From positions 1-18,910 of the forward strand of contig CAZJCM010000044.1 of the NCBI GenBank assembly GCA_964544655.1: DNA of 18,910 nt. Reading direction: 5' to 3'. The translations under genes were made by a program, and so were the position numbers. Shown here piece by piece: positions 1 through 7,098 of this stretch. The number at the start of each line of letters is the position of its first letter. The stretch's first letter is position 1. Source of the DNA: HyVt-443 sp964544655 (GTDB lineage Bacteria; Pseudomonadota; Gammaproteobacteria; Chromatiales; Chromatiaceae). The notes below the pieces were generated by a model. It was given only the letters and a program-made list of their open reading frames with translations. It made no database searches and was not told the origin of the DNA.

Positions 1-83
1 CAGGTATTTTTCGGCATCAATCCACCTGTTGCACTAGCGAGTTGAATTCACGAATCACCTTTCAACACCAGGTTGCATGAATA

Positions 84-657
84 ATGAACAAAGTTTGTGG
101 GACAGCAGTGATATTGCTGTCGTGCGCTACCATGAGTCCAAGGTTTTTTCTGTAAATTTTGTTGACAGTCAGCGGTGATTTGATGTTGGCAGTGGTGCTG
201 AAGCCGGTTGGATATTTCACGGTGGTTAAGGTCAGACTTCCATGGTGGTTGAATCGTCACCCGCAGATGAGGATTGAGAAAATGGTTCGAATGAGAATGG
301 TTGTCGCGTTGGTGCTGGGATCCCTGAGCGGGTGCTGATGCATTTTCTCTATGATGAGGTGAGCAAACAGAAATTGACGGATGGTTGGTGGAGCGGCTTC
401 AAGGACAACCATGACGACAGCCGCCTGGCCCGGTTGTGAGCGCGCATCGAGCAATTTGCCGGCTTGTTCGATGATGCCGGCAGTGGTGATGAAGTGTGGT
501 TGGATTATCTGCCTGGAAAAGTGACCCGGGTCACCATAAAAGGAGAGGTCAAGGGGATGATTTCCGGGGCGGATTTCAATCAGGCGTTGTTGCGGGTCTG
601 CTGGGGGATGAGCCGGTCACCGATGATCTGAAGGCGGCGATGCTGGGGCGGGAGTGA
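84..657 (+). pseudogene. Decayed chalcone isomerase-like protein gene
   Basis: Remnant of a secreted chalcone isomerase-like (Chalcone_3 type) protein. A signal-peptide-like start lies at 84-155 (MNKVCGTAVILLSCATMSP, then a stop). The middle is unreadable. From 299 one frame reads PERVLMHFLYDEVS, then meets a TGA at 437-439, then continues ARIEQFAGLFDDAGSGDEVW, LDYLPGKVTRVTIKGEVKG and GADFNQALLRV. Near 599-601 one base is missing. Shifting frame there restores WLGDEPVTDDLKAAMLG and a stop at 655-657. These blocks match the C-terminal half of the family by recall. At least one stop and one frameshift make it non-functional, and several lesions argue against a single sequencing error. The 5' limit is uncertain: 299-657 is firm, 84-298 is tentative. 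Members of this family are usually periplasmic and of unknown function. Confidence 0.75.
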
Positions 658-1519
658 GATCTGCACACCGCATGAATCCCGCTTTATGCAGAAAACCGAC
701 CAATGCATCGCTCTGCTCTTCGATCCGCTCCACCGAGTCGTGACCGGCCTCGTCCACCTCCAGTAATTGGATGTTGTCTCTATGGCATCGACGAATCATC
801 TCCCGGGCATCGGTGATGGGAACGGTGTCGTCTTCCTTGCCATGTACCAGCAGGACCGGACAGTTGATGTGGCACAGGGTGCGGATCGGGGCGATTTCAT
901 CGTATGGGTGTTGGATCACCCACTGCACATAGCGGATGATGCCGGCGGCTAGTGGTGCTGGCAGATACCAGCGGTTGAGGAAGCGTTGCATCATCCAGCG
1001 TGGATGGGCGAAGGCGGAGATGCTGATCACCACCGCGATGTCATCCCGCCGGGATGTCTCGAACAGAACGGCCCCGGCGCCCACCGAGTGGCCAAGCAGG
1101 GCAATTTTTCTTGAATTCTTTGGGAACTGCCGTTTCAGCCAATCCACGGCATGGCCGACGTCTTCGGCAAACCGGGGCAGGGAGGTAAAGACGGCAGCGT
1201 CGCTTCGGCCATGATTTCTCGCATCCAGCAGCAGCACGTTGAGTCCGGCCCGATGGAATGGGATGGCCAGAGGCAGCATCAGTTCGGCGTTGCCACCCCA
1301 GCCGTGTAGCACGATGACCGTGTCCCGGGCGCCTGTGACTGGCAGCAGCCAGGCGAACAGCCGTTTGCCGCCGATGGTTGGGATCCACAGTGCCTGGTAA
1401 GGTATTCCCAGGTCTTCAGGCGTGCCGCGCTCACGCCGCCTTGGCGGGCGAAAGCCGAGATGGATCAGCAACAGGATGAGCCCGACGAGGGCAAGTGGAA
1501 GCAGGATCAGGTGATTCAT
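617..1519 (-). CDS. Membrane-anchored alpha/beta hydrolase
   Basis: A 300-residue serine hydrolase of the alpha/beta fold, probably acting on an ester, lipid or peptide; the substrate cannot be read from sequence. Residues 3-23 form one hydrophobic segment followed by an RPPRRR stretch, so it is probably anchored to the inner membrane with the N-terminus as signal anchor. The oxyanion-hole motif HGWGG is at 72-76, the nucleophile elbow GHSVG at 143-147 (Ser145), the acid is Asp230 or Asp231 in HGKEDDTVP, and the catalytic His is 260 in AGHDS. The triad is complete. The start ATG has no visible Shine-Dalgarno sequence. It overlaps as ATGA the end of the sterol desaturase remnant's reading frame. 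The last 13 codons lie antisense to the chalcone isomerase-like pseudogene, so the C-terminal tail (after about residue 285) may be an unusual extension. Confidence 0.88.
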   Translation of the reverse strand: MNHLILLPLALVGLILLLIHLGFRPPRRRERGTPEDLGIPYQALWIPTIGGKRLFAWLLPVTGARDTVIVLHGWGGNAELMLPLAIPFHRAGLNVLLLDARNHGRSDAAVFTSLPRFAEDVGHAVDWLKRQFPKNSRKIALLGHSVGAGAVLFETSRRDDIAVVISISAFAHPRWMMQRFLNRWYLPAPLAAGIIRYVQWVIQHPYDEIAPIRTLCHINCPVLLVHGKEDDTVPITDAREMIRRCHRDNIQLLEVDEAGHDSVERIEEQSDALVGFLHKAGFMRCADLTPAPASPPSDHR

Positions 1520-1686
1520 TGGTTTGTCGTTTCGCGTTGTAACTTGTCACTGTTGCCCCAGCGTACCGCGTTTCGAGCGCATCAGGGTGCGGTGATCTCC
1601 CGTGCTGCCATGATGATGGGGATGCCAAGGAAAAAGCCAAGGCGGACCAGTGTTTCATGCTCAAGGATCCATTCGCTCCAGTTCAT
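1516..1686 (-). pseudogene. 5' stub of a sterol desaturase family gene
   Basis: The - strand reads MNWSEWILEHETLVRLGFFL then GIPIIMAAREITAP and a TGA (complement of 1582-1584). This resembles the N-terminus of sterol desaturase/fatty acid hydroxylase family proteins, which usually open with a short ILxHE..IRLGFFxG segment and the first membrane helix, ending in an APRR-like turn. Past the TGA the same frame continues as CARNAVRWGNS, which still resembles the RRWxNN region of the family, and ends at a second stop (complement of 1516-1518). That stop overlaps the start codon of the hydrolase. The roughly 200 residues with the catalytic histidines are absent. The start keeps a good ribosome binding site (AGGAG, 6 nt before ATG), so a 34-residue hydrophobic peptide could still be made. 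The family assignment rests on recall of the N-terminal pattern. Confidence 0.6.
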
Positions 1687-1932
1687 CGGACGCTCCTGTG
1701 AATTCTGCCTAACGCAAGAATGCCTTTGCAATTTCTTGACCATTCAGCACGTCGTTGCATCAGCAATCGTGGCGTGTTTGCGGAAAAATGTTGTTGGCCG
1801 GGATGCCGACATATTGAAACTTTTCAGTCACCACCCTGTCATAGGTTTATGATGTACGCCTGATCGGACTTTTTCGTTCTCCCTGGGAGTTTTCCGGTCA
1901 GGCCGGCTGCCAACGGGGCGGGTTGCAGTATA

Positions 1933-1962
1933 TTGCCCCCGCCGTGACAAATAAGCTATTCT
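1933..1962 (+). promoter_or_regulatory. Possible sigma70-like promoter
   Basis: TTGCCC at 1933-1938, an 18-bp spacer and TATTCT at 1957-1962 fit a weak sigma70 promoter for the copper region. The expected transcription start would fall about 2-4 nt before the ATG at 1972, which has no Shine-Dalgarno sequence, so the message could be nearly leaderless. No MerR-type dyad could be confirmed here. Confidence 0.25.
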
Positions 1963-1971
1963 CGACACCCC

Positions 1972-2343
1972 ATGCATCTTACTGCCAGAAAAATTCTGTT
2001 GCTGCTGCTATCGCTGTTTATTGCGGTGTTGCCCTTGCGCACCGCATATGCCGGCGCGACCGTGGCGAAGAATGGCATGGAGTTGACTGCGGCCATGAGT
2101 GGTATGCCTGATTGCAATATGGGCATGGAAGCTCAAGCGGTGAACTGCCCGGACCATAACGGCGAATCGACTTCCTTGTCCGACTGTTGTCAGGATCATT
2201 GTGGGAGTGCCGTGCAGTTGATATTGAGCTCTGAACTTGCCTTGGCCGGCAGTTCGGTCCACATTTTTCATTCCATCTATTCCGTTTCGATACCTGAGCC
2301 TGAACCAACCCGGGAATACAGGCCTCCATTGACTCACTCCTGA
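1972..2343 (+). CDS. Small secreted Cys/Met-rich protein, putative metal binder
   Basis: A 123-residue protein with a clear signal peptide (residues 1-27, AYA before the predicted cut). The mature part has Cys48, Cys59, the CC pair 72-73 and Cys77 (DCCQDHCGS). It also has Met36, 42, 45, 50 and 52 and scattered His, a composition that suits periplasmic copper binding. The tail (IPEPEPTREYRPPL) is like that of small CopL/DUF2946-type proteins often found by copper-resistance genes; this resemblance is recalled, not searched. It stands first in a + strand series leading to the copper ATPase, 69 nt upstream of the cytochrome. There is no ribosome binding site before the ATG. Function is inferred from context and composition only. 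Confidence 0.6.
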   Translation: MHLTARKILLLLLSLFIAVLPLRTAYAGATVAKNGMELTAAMSGMPDCNMGMEAQAVNCPDHNGESTSLSDCCQDHCGSAVQLILSSELALAGSSVHIFHSIYSVSIPEPEPTREYRPPLTHS

Positions 2344-2400
2344 ATAGTTCTGCCGGCACGCATGTGTCGCCCGTTTTTCCGGTCGATAGACCGCTATTTC

Positions 2401-2405
2401 AGGAG
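2401..2405 (+). promoter_or_regulatory. Ribosome binding site fixing the cytochrome start
   Basis: AGGAG seven nucleotides before the ATG at 2413. It selects that start over the upstream in-frame ATG at 2362. The 2413 start also gives a proper lipoprotein signal peptide. Confidence 0.75.
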
Positions 2406-2412
2406 TTTTTTC

Positions 2413-2904
2413 ATGAATCTGAGAGTCGTCCTCATTGGGCTCATTCCCTTTGTTGCCGCTGCCTGTACCTCAGGCGAGTCTGCCGTTGATCAGTCCCCAT
2501 CCAGGGTATCATCCATCCAACAGGAGCCGGCGAAGATAAAACGTTGGTATACCTTTCAGCAGGTAAGCGCTGGGGCACGCATCTTTCAGGCGAATTGTGC
2601 CAGCTGTCATGGTAAGCAGGCGGCAGGTGCCGATAACTGGAAGCGGGTGGGTAGTGATGGAAAATATCCTGCTCCCCCGCTCAATGGCAGCGGGCACGCC
2701 TGGCATCATCCTCTCAATATGCTTTTCCATGTGGTGAAGAACGGCAGTCCCGGCGGGCAGGGGAACATGCCGGCCTGGGGTGGCAAGTTATCCGATGAAG
2801 AGATGGTGTCTGCCATTGCATGGTTCCAATCGAAATGGCCTGACGAGATTTATCAGGCGTGGGCGCAACGGGACCTCGCATCGAGAAAAAGCAACAAGGG
2901 CTGA
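2413..2904 (+). CDS. Class I cytochrome c lipoprotein
   Basis: A 163-residue c-type cytochrome, predicted to be lipid-anchored in the periplasm. The signal sequence ends in a lipobox (VAAAC, Cys18). The haem site is CASCH (Cys62, Cys65, His66) and the likely axial Met is 119 in GNMPAWGG. This is followed by the usual C-terminal helix (LSDEEMVSAIAWFQSKWPD). The single-haem layout matches monohaem cytochrome c family proteins (COG2010 type). It would carry one electron between periplasmic partners that are not identified here. It sits between the Cys-rich secreted protein and the membrane/metal genes upstream of copA. A role in periplasmic copper redox chemistry is possible, but that is context only. 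Confidence 0.88.
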   Translation: MNLRVVLIGLIPFVAAACTSGESAVDQSPSRVSSIQQEPAKIKRWYTFQQVSAGARIFQANCASCHGKQAAGADNWKRVGSDGKYPAPPLNGSGHAWHHPLNMLFHVVKNGSPGGQGNMPAWGGKLSDEEMVSAIAWFQSKWPDEIYQAWAQRDLASRKSNKG

Positions 2905-2936
2905 GAAGTTGACGGCGGCTCTGCATGCACACCCGT

Positions 2937-2954
2937 GGAGCGCCAGGGCGCTCC
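2937..2954 (+). terminator. Hairpin downstream of the cytochrome gene
   Basis: GGAGCGC, loop CAGG, GCGCTCC: a perfect 7-bp stem 33 nt after the cytochrome stop. No T tract follows, so it is an imperfect intrinsic terminator. It may instead be an mRNA-stabilising hairpin or part of the repeat-like spacer. Confidence 0.3.
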
Positions 2955-3047
2955 CTCAAGGGCATGCGGATCGCGCGTGGTTTCAGTAGCTTCGGAGTTC
3001 AAGCTATCCGATAAAGGGCGCCAAGGGTTGTGGCTGTTCTAGGCCAT

Positions 3048-3100
3048 CTGCGGCATGGATGCCGCAGTTGAGCGTACAGGGACGTATTCACAGCGTGCCT
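3048..3100. repeat. Palindromic intergenic element, probably a dispersed repeat
   Basis: A perfect 9-bp palindrome (CTGCGGCAT, GG, ATGCCGCAG, 3048-3067) is followed by a GAGCGTACAGGGACGTATTC stretch. The combination resembles short non-coding modules I recall as repeated in gammaproteobacterial intergenic regions. Only one copy is visible in this window, so the repeat status is inferred. It lies in the spacer between the cytochrome and SHOCT genes and contains an in-frame ATG (3059) that should not be used as a start. Confidence 0.4.
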
Positions 3101-3175
3101 CGAACAACTGCCATCCTCACCGACCACGGCCACGAACTCTGGAACTTGAGTGACTATGAGTATGGGAATATCGTG

Positions 3176-3424
3176 ATGATGAATATGGGTGGAGAATCGT
3201 TTTTCATGGGCTTTGGTGGTCTGTTTATGTGGTTGGTCTGGATTCTGTTGGCCGTCGTGCTGTTTGGCCTCATAAAGGGCCTGTTCAATACCGGTACCCG
3301 AGAAAGGCCGCCCGCTCTGCCCCAGTCGCCACTGGAGGTACTGCGCGATCGCTTCGCTCGTGGTGAGATCGATGAGGAAGAGTTTCGCATGCGCAGCGAG
3401 CTGTTGAAGAAAACAGAGGAGTAA
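3176..3424 (+). CDS. Small membrane protein with SHOCT domain
   Basis: An 82-residue protein with one hydrophobic segment (about residues 10-37, MGFGGLFMWL onward). A Pro-rich linker follows, then a C-terminal SHOCT domain at 51-77 (PLEVLRDRFARGEIDEEEF). SHOCT domains are short oligomerisation or interaction modules at protein termini. Small TM-SHOCT proteins are common in metal and stress loci, but their function is unknown. The frame stays open to an ATG at 3059, but that part lies in the palindromic spacer element. The first plausible ATG pair is 3176/3179, and ATG 3206 (MGFGG) is another candidate. No strong ribosome binding site decides between them. The next gene starts 47 nt downstream. 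Confidence 0.75.
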   Translation: MMNMGGESFFMGFGGLFMWLVWILLAVVLFGLIKGLFNTGTRERPPALPQSPLEVLRDRFARGEIDEEEFRMRSELLKKTEE

Positions 3425-3460
3425 GTGATGCAAATTCAGCGACGCGCTCCTGACAGGCGC

Positions 3461-3466
3461 GGGAGG
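3461..3466 (+). promoter_or_regulatory. Ribosome binding site of the HMA-like gene
   Basis: GGGAGG five nucleotides before ATG 3472. It favours that ATG over the in-frame GTG at 3466, which lies inside the site itself. Confidence 0.7.
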
Positions 3467-3471
3467 TGACT

Positions 3472-3846
3472 ATGAGCAGGTCGAATTTTATGAAGATCGA
3501 AGGGGTCTGGGACGTCAAACGAAAGATTTCGCTGCCGTCTCTAAGCCATCAGGCGGACGGTGATATGGTCGCATCCACCGTGGCCGGCCTTGCTGGTGTC
3601 CATGAGGTGCAGGTGGACGTGGCCGGACAACAGCTGCTGGTGCTTTATGACGTGACCCGGGTGGATTACCAAACCATTCTGGATGCGTTGGCGCAGGCTG
3701 GCTATCCAGCCAAAGATGATTGGTGGGCCAGGGTCAAGCGTGGCTGGTTTCAGTATCTGGACACCAATGGCAGGGAAAATGCAAATGCGCCAGAGCCTCC
3801 CTGCTGTAGCAACCCAAAGGGTATCGTGAAGCCGCGTAAAAGATAG
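3472..3846 (+). CDS. Heavy-metal-associated-like protein without CxxC, CC tail
   Basis: A 124-residue soluble protein. Residues 14-80 follow the beta-alpha-beta-beta-alpha-beta pattern of an HMA domain: VKRKISLPSL, VAGLAGVHEVQVDVAGQQLL, YDVTRVDYQTILDALAQAGY. The loop that normally carries CxxC (after the first strand) has no cysteine. Instead a CC pair occurs at 111-112 near the C-terminus, after a WW...GWFQYLD segment. It lies 54 nt upstream of copA and in the same direction, so co-expression with the exporter is likely. It may be a protein-interaction or accessory metal-binding partner of CopA. The fold assignment is by pattern only and the function is not known. Confidence 0.7.
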   Translation: MSRSNFMKIEGVWDVKRKISLPSLSHQADGDMVASTVAGLAGVHEVQVDVAGQQLLVLYDVTRVDYQTILDALAQAGYPAKDDWWARVKRGWFQYLDTNGRENANAPEPPCCSNPKGIVKPRKR

Positions 3847-3900
3847 ATGTCGATGAAAGCCTTCCCTTTTTTACCTGATATTGGATAATCTGCCGTTGCC

Positions 3901-6870
3901 ATGAACAACTCTACATCGTCCGCCAGTCCAACCTCCGGCTATAGCGAATCCCCCTACACATTGTGGGTGGATGAGATGAGCTGCCAGCATTGTGTCCGCG
4001 CCGTGGAAGAGGCCGCGCTCGGTAGCGATGGTGTTACTGCCGCAAAGGTCGACCTGACCGCGGGCACCGTGGAGGTGACAGGAGGCGCCCCCCATGCGGT
4101 GGTGAAGGCCATCGCATCGGCTGGCTACCCAGCCCGACCTCAGCCGAAGGTCCCGGACAGCTGTCCCGTTCCCAACGCCACGTCACCCACTCCGGTCGAT
4201 ACCGCCGCAATGGCCGGGAGCTACGTGATCGACGTGGGCGACATGACCTGCTCCAGCTGTGTTGCCACCGTTGAAAAAGCGATCCGTTCCGTGGACGGGG
4301 TGAGCGAAGCGGTGGTGGATCTGGTAGAGAAAAAGGCCTATGTCGTCGGCGGCGAGCCCCAGCAGGTGGTCGATGCCATCACCGATCAGGGATATGCCGC
4401 CGCGCTGCGGCAGACACCGACGGCTGCTGGCGCCGGGTCTTACCAGATCGCCATCGATGACATGACCTGTTCCAGCTGTGTAGCAGCGGTGGAACGGGCC
4501 ATCCGTGGAGTGCCGGGGGTGGAGGAGGCGTCGGTCAATCTGGTGGAGAAACGTGCTCAAGTGCGTGGCGGTGATCCGCAGGCGGTTATCGATGCGGTCG
4601 TCGACCAGGGGTATGGCGCCTCGCTGATCGAGGCCTCCAGTAGTAACGCCTTCCGCCTCCTGTTCAGTGACGGCGAACAACAGGCGCAGGAACGGCTTCC
4701 CGATCTGTTCAAGGCGGGTGATGGTGAGGTGGCGTACCAGATGGCATGGCCCAGGGTCGAGATCACCACGAAGGAGCATCCGGCCGATCTCCTGTTACGC
4801 CTGAAGGCGGCGGGGTTCGACGCGGTGGTGGAAGAGGCCTTTGTCGATCCCTATGCGGAGCAGGCAGAACATGCCCGCAGGGAGATCAACCGTTCCTGGC
4901 GCCGCGCCTTGCTGGCCGGAGTGGTCGGCGTGGTTTTGATTACGGCGGAATTCAGCGGGGTGATGCCTGACCTGAAGGCCCCGGAGACGCTCTTCGGCCT
5001 CAGCGGCCAGGCGTTTTGGGGCCTGGTGGCGCTGATCTGTCTGTTTACCATGTGGTACAGCGGGCGTAATTACTATGCCACCGCGGTCAAGCAGGCGCGG
5101 CATCTTTCAGCCAATATGGACACTTTGGTGGCGCTGGGTACCTCCGCCGCCTGGGTCTCGTCGGTGATTCTGATCATCGACCCGGATTTCATCCCCGGTG
5201 GCGGCAAGAATCTCTACCTCGATGCGGCGGTGCTGATCCTGGCCTTTCTTCAGTTGGGCCATGCCCTGGAGACCCGCGCCAAGCGAACCACCAGTCAGGC
5301 GATCGGTTCCCTGGTACAGCTGGCTCCGAAGACGGCTTGGGTGGTGCGGGACGGCGGGGAAGTGGAGATTCCGGTCTCCCTGCTGCGGCTGGGTGATCGT
5401 ATCCGGGTGCGGCCTGGCGAGACGATACCCATCGATGGCGAGGTGCTGGAGGGGCACTCCAGTGTCGATGAGTCGATGCTCTCCGGAGAGCCGTTGCCGG
5501 TGGAGAAACAGGCCGGCGATCCGGTCACCGGCGGCACCCGCAACCACTCCGGGTCATTCATCTTTCGGGTCACCCGATTGGGCGACGATACCACGCTGGC
5601 TCACATTATCGCGATGGTGAAGAAGGCCCAGTTGAGCAAGCCTCCGATCGCCCGCCTGGTGGACAAGGTCTCTGCCGTGTTCGTGCCCATCGTGGTATTG
5701 ATCGCCATCGTCACCTTCATCGTCTGGTATCTGTTTGGACCCGAGCCCTCCCTGGCATTTGCCCTGACCGCTGGGATCGCCGTGCTGGTCATCGCCTGTC
5801 CCTGTGCGCTGGGTCTGGCGACCCCTATCGCCATCATGATGGGCACTGGACGGGCGGCTCAGCTGAATATCCTGATCCGTAACAGCGATGCCCTGCAGAG
5901 TGCCAGCTCACTCACCCATCTGGTGGTGGACAAGACGGGTACGCTGACCGAGGGGCGGCCGGCAGTGACCGAGATTCTGCCGCTGGAAGGGCAGGCCGAA
6001 GACGATCTGTTGCGACTGGCGGCCGGCCTGGAGAGCGGTTCCGAGCATCCTCTGGCGGAGGCCATTATCCAAGCGGCCAGGGAGCGGGGGCTGGAATGGC
6101 CCAAGGTGAAGGATTTTCTGGCCGTTGCCGGACGCGGGATCAAGGGTGAGATGGAAGGCCACACCTATTTTCTCGGCAACCAGCACTTCATCCGGGATCA
6201 GGGTTTGACTATTCCTGCCGAGCTGCAACAGACTGCCGCGGAGCGCGCAGCGGATGGTGGAACCCCGATCTGGCTTGCCGCCGATGGCGGGCTGCTGGGT
6301 CTCCTGTTGCTGACCGATCCGATCCGGCAGGACTCTGCCAGCGCCATCGCTGCCTTGCATGCCAGGGGGATACAGGTGGTGATGTGTACGGGAGACAACC
6401 GCGCTACGGCGGAGGCGGTGGCCGGCCGGCTGGGCATTGATCAGGTGTACAGCGAAGTGCTGCCCGAGGATAAACTGAAAGTGATCCAGGAGTTGCAGCA
6501 GCAGGGGTACAAGGTGGGCATGGTGGGTGACGGGGTCAATGATGCACCGGCCCTGGCCCAGGCGGATACCGGTTTTGCCATCGGCAGTGGTACCGATGTG
6601 GCCATCGATAATGCCGACATCACCCTGGCGGGTGATTCACTGGCCAATGTCAGTACGGCCATCGCCATTTCCCGTGCCACGCTGCGCAATATCAAGCAGA
6701 ATCTGTTCGGTGCCTTCATCTACAATGTGGTGGGCATCCCCCTGGCGGCAGGTCTGTTTTACCCCATTACCGGCTGGCTGTTGGCTCCCATGTTCGCCAG
6801 CGCCGCCATGGCGCTTTCATCGGTCACAGTGGTGACCAATGCGAATCGCCTCAGATTCTTTAAACCATAG
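3901..6870 (+). CDS. copA: Cu+-exporting P-type ATPase
   Basis: A 989-residue P1B-type ATPase that exports Cu(I) from the cytoplasm using ATP. N-terminal metal-binding domains have CxxC at 28-31 (CQHC), 117-120 and 190-193 (both CSSC). Residues about 250-310 look like a fourth ferredoxin-like domain with no cysteines. Further signatures are the actuator SGEP at 528-531, the intramembrane CPC at 633-635, the phosphorylation motif DKTGT starting at Asp678, the HP motif at 716-717, TGDN at 830-833 and GDGVNDAP at 876-883. The C-terminal membrane segments contain YN (941-942) and SSVTVV (973-978), typical of copper-type P1B-1 pumps. Typical CopA proteins are about 750-830 residues; the extra length comes from the N-terminal domains. 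The ribosome binding site is weak. CopZ starts 16 nt after its stop. Confidence 0.95.
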   Translation: MNNSTSSASPTSGYSESPYTLWVDEMSCQHCVRAVEEAALGSDGVTAAKVDLTAGTVEVTGGAPHAVVKAIASAGYPARPQPKVPDSCPVPNATSPTPVDTAAMAGSYVIDVGDMTCSSCVATVEKAIRSVDGVSEAVVDLVEKKAYVVGGEPQQVVDAITDQGYAAALRQTPTAAGAGSYQIAIDDMTCSSCVAAVERAIRGVPGVEEASVNLVEKRAQVRGGDPQAVIDAVVDQGYGASLIEASSSNAFRLLFSDGEQQAQERLPDLFKAGDGEVAYQMAWPRVEITTKEHPADLLLRLKAAGFDAVVEEAFVDPYAEQAEHARREINRSWRRALLAGVVGVVLITAEFSGVMPDLKAPETLFGLSGQAFWGLVALICLFTMWYSGRNYYATAVKQARHLSANMDTLVALGTSAAWVSSVILIIDPDFIPGGGKNLYLDAAVLILAFLQLGHALETRAKRTTSQAIGSLVQLAPKTAWVVRDGGEVEIPVSLLRLGDRIRVRPGETIPIDGEVLEGHSSVDESMLSGEPLPVEKQAGDPVTGGTRNHSGSFIFRVTRLGDDTTLAHIIAMVKKAQLSKPPIARLVDKVSAVFVPIVVLIAIVTFIVWYLFGPEPSLAFALTAGIAVLVIACPCALGLATPIAIMMGTGRAAQLNILIRNSDALQSASSLTHLVVDKTGTLTEGRPAVTEILPLEGQAEDDLLRLAAGLESGSEHPLAEAIIQAARERGLEWPKVKDFLAVAGRGIKGEMEGHTYFLGNQHFIRDQGLTIPAELQQTAAERAADGGTPIWLAADGGLLGLLLLTDPIRQDSASAIAALHARGIQVVMCTGDNRATAEAVAGRLGIDQVYSEVLPEDKLKVIQELQQQGYKVGMVGDGVNDAPALAQADTGFAIGSGTDVAIDNADITLAGDSLANVSTAIAISRATLRNIKQNLFGAFIYNVVGIPLAAGLFYPITGWLLAPMFASAAMALSSVTVVTNANRLRFFKP

Positions 6871-6886
6871 AATAGGAAATCGTCCA

Positions 6887-7093
6887 ATGTCTGAAGTCGT
6901 GGAACTGACAATTACCGGTATGACCTGTAACCATTGTGTGGCGCGCGCCACCAAGGCACTCGAGGCGGTGGCCGGCGTGGAATCCGTCGAAGTGAGCCTG
7001 GAGCCGGGTGGTGCCGTAGTGCGGGGGAGTGCCGATGCCGATGCACTGGTCGCGGCGGTGAAGGAAGCCGGCTACGAGGCCAGCCTGAAATAA
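6887..7093 (+). CDS. copZ: Copper chaperone, CopZ-like
   Basis: A 68-residue single HMA domain with the metal site GMTCNHC (Cys14, Cys17). It matches the usual CopZ length and fold pattern. The protein would bind Cu(I) in the cytoplasm and pass it to the CxxC domains of the ATPase. The start at ATG 6887 has an AGGA-type ribosome binding site about 9 nt upstream and lies 16 nt after copA, so the two are probably co-transcribed. The frame is open further upstream, but that part overlaps the copA C-terminus. The stop lies 5 nt from the stop of the convergent merR gene, with no terminator between them. Confidence 0.9.
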   Translation: MSEVVELTITGMTCNHCVARATKALEAVAGVESVEVSLEPGGAVVRGSADADALVAAVKEAGYEASLK

Positions 7094-7098
7094 GATGA

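Noticed and set aside
1460..1852. 130-codon open frame on the + strand
   Set aside because: Antisense to the desaturase stub and hydrolase start; no ribosome binding site or family resemblance.
1905..1945. GC-rich inverted repeat around the possible promoter (GGGGCGGG ... CCCCCGCC)
   Set aside because: The arms do not pair well when aligned base by base, so it is not reported as an operator or terminator.
3059..3175. Upstream extension of the SHOCT gene to ATG 3059
   Set aside because: The extra 39 codons fall in the palindromic spacer element and would precede the membrane segment with unrelated residues.
3847..3900. CueR/MerR operator directly upstream of copA
   Set aside because: CCTTCCC is present at about 3860, but no matching inverted half-site or 19-bp-spaced promoter could be found.
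4183..4779. 198-codon open frame on the - strand
   Set aside because: Opposite the CxxC domains of copA; its internal repetition only mirrors the duplicated metal-binding domains.
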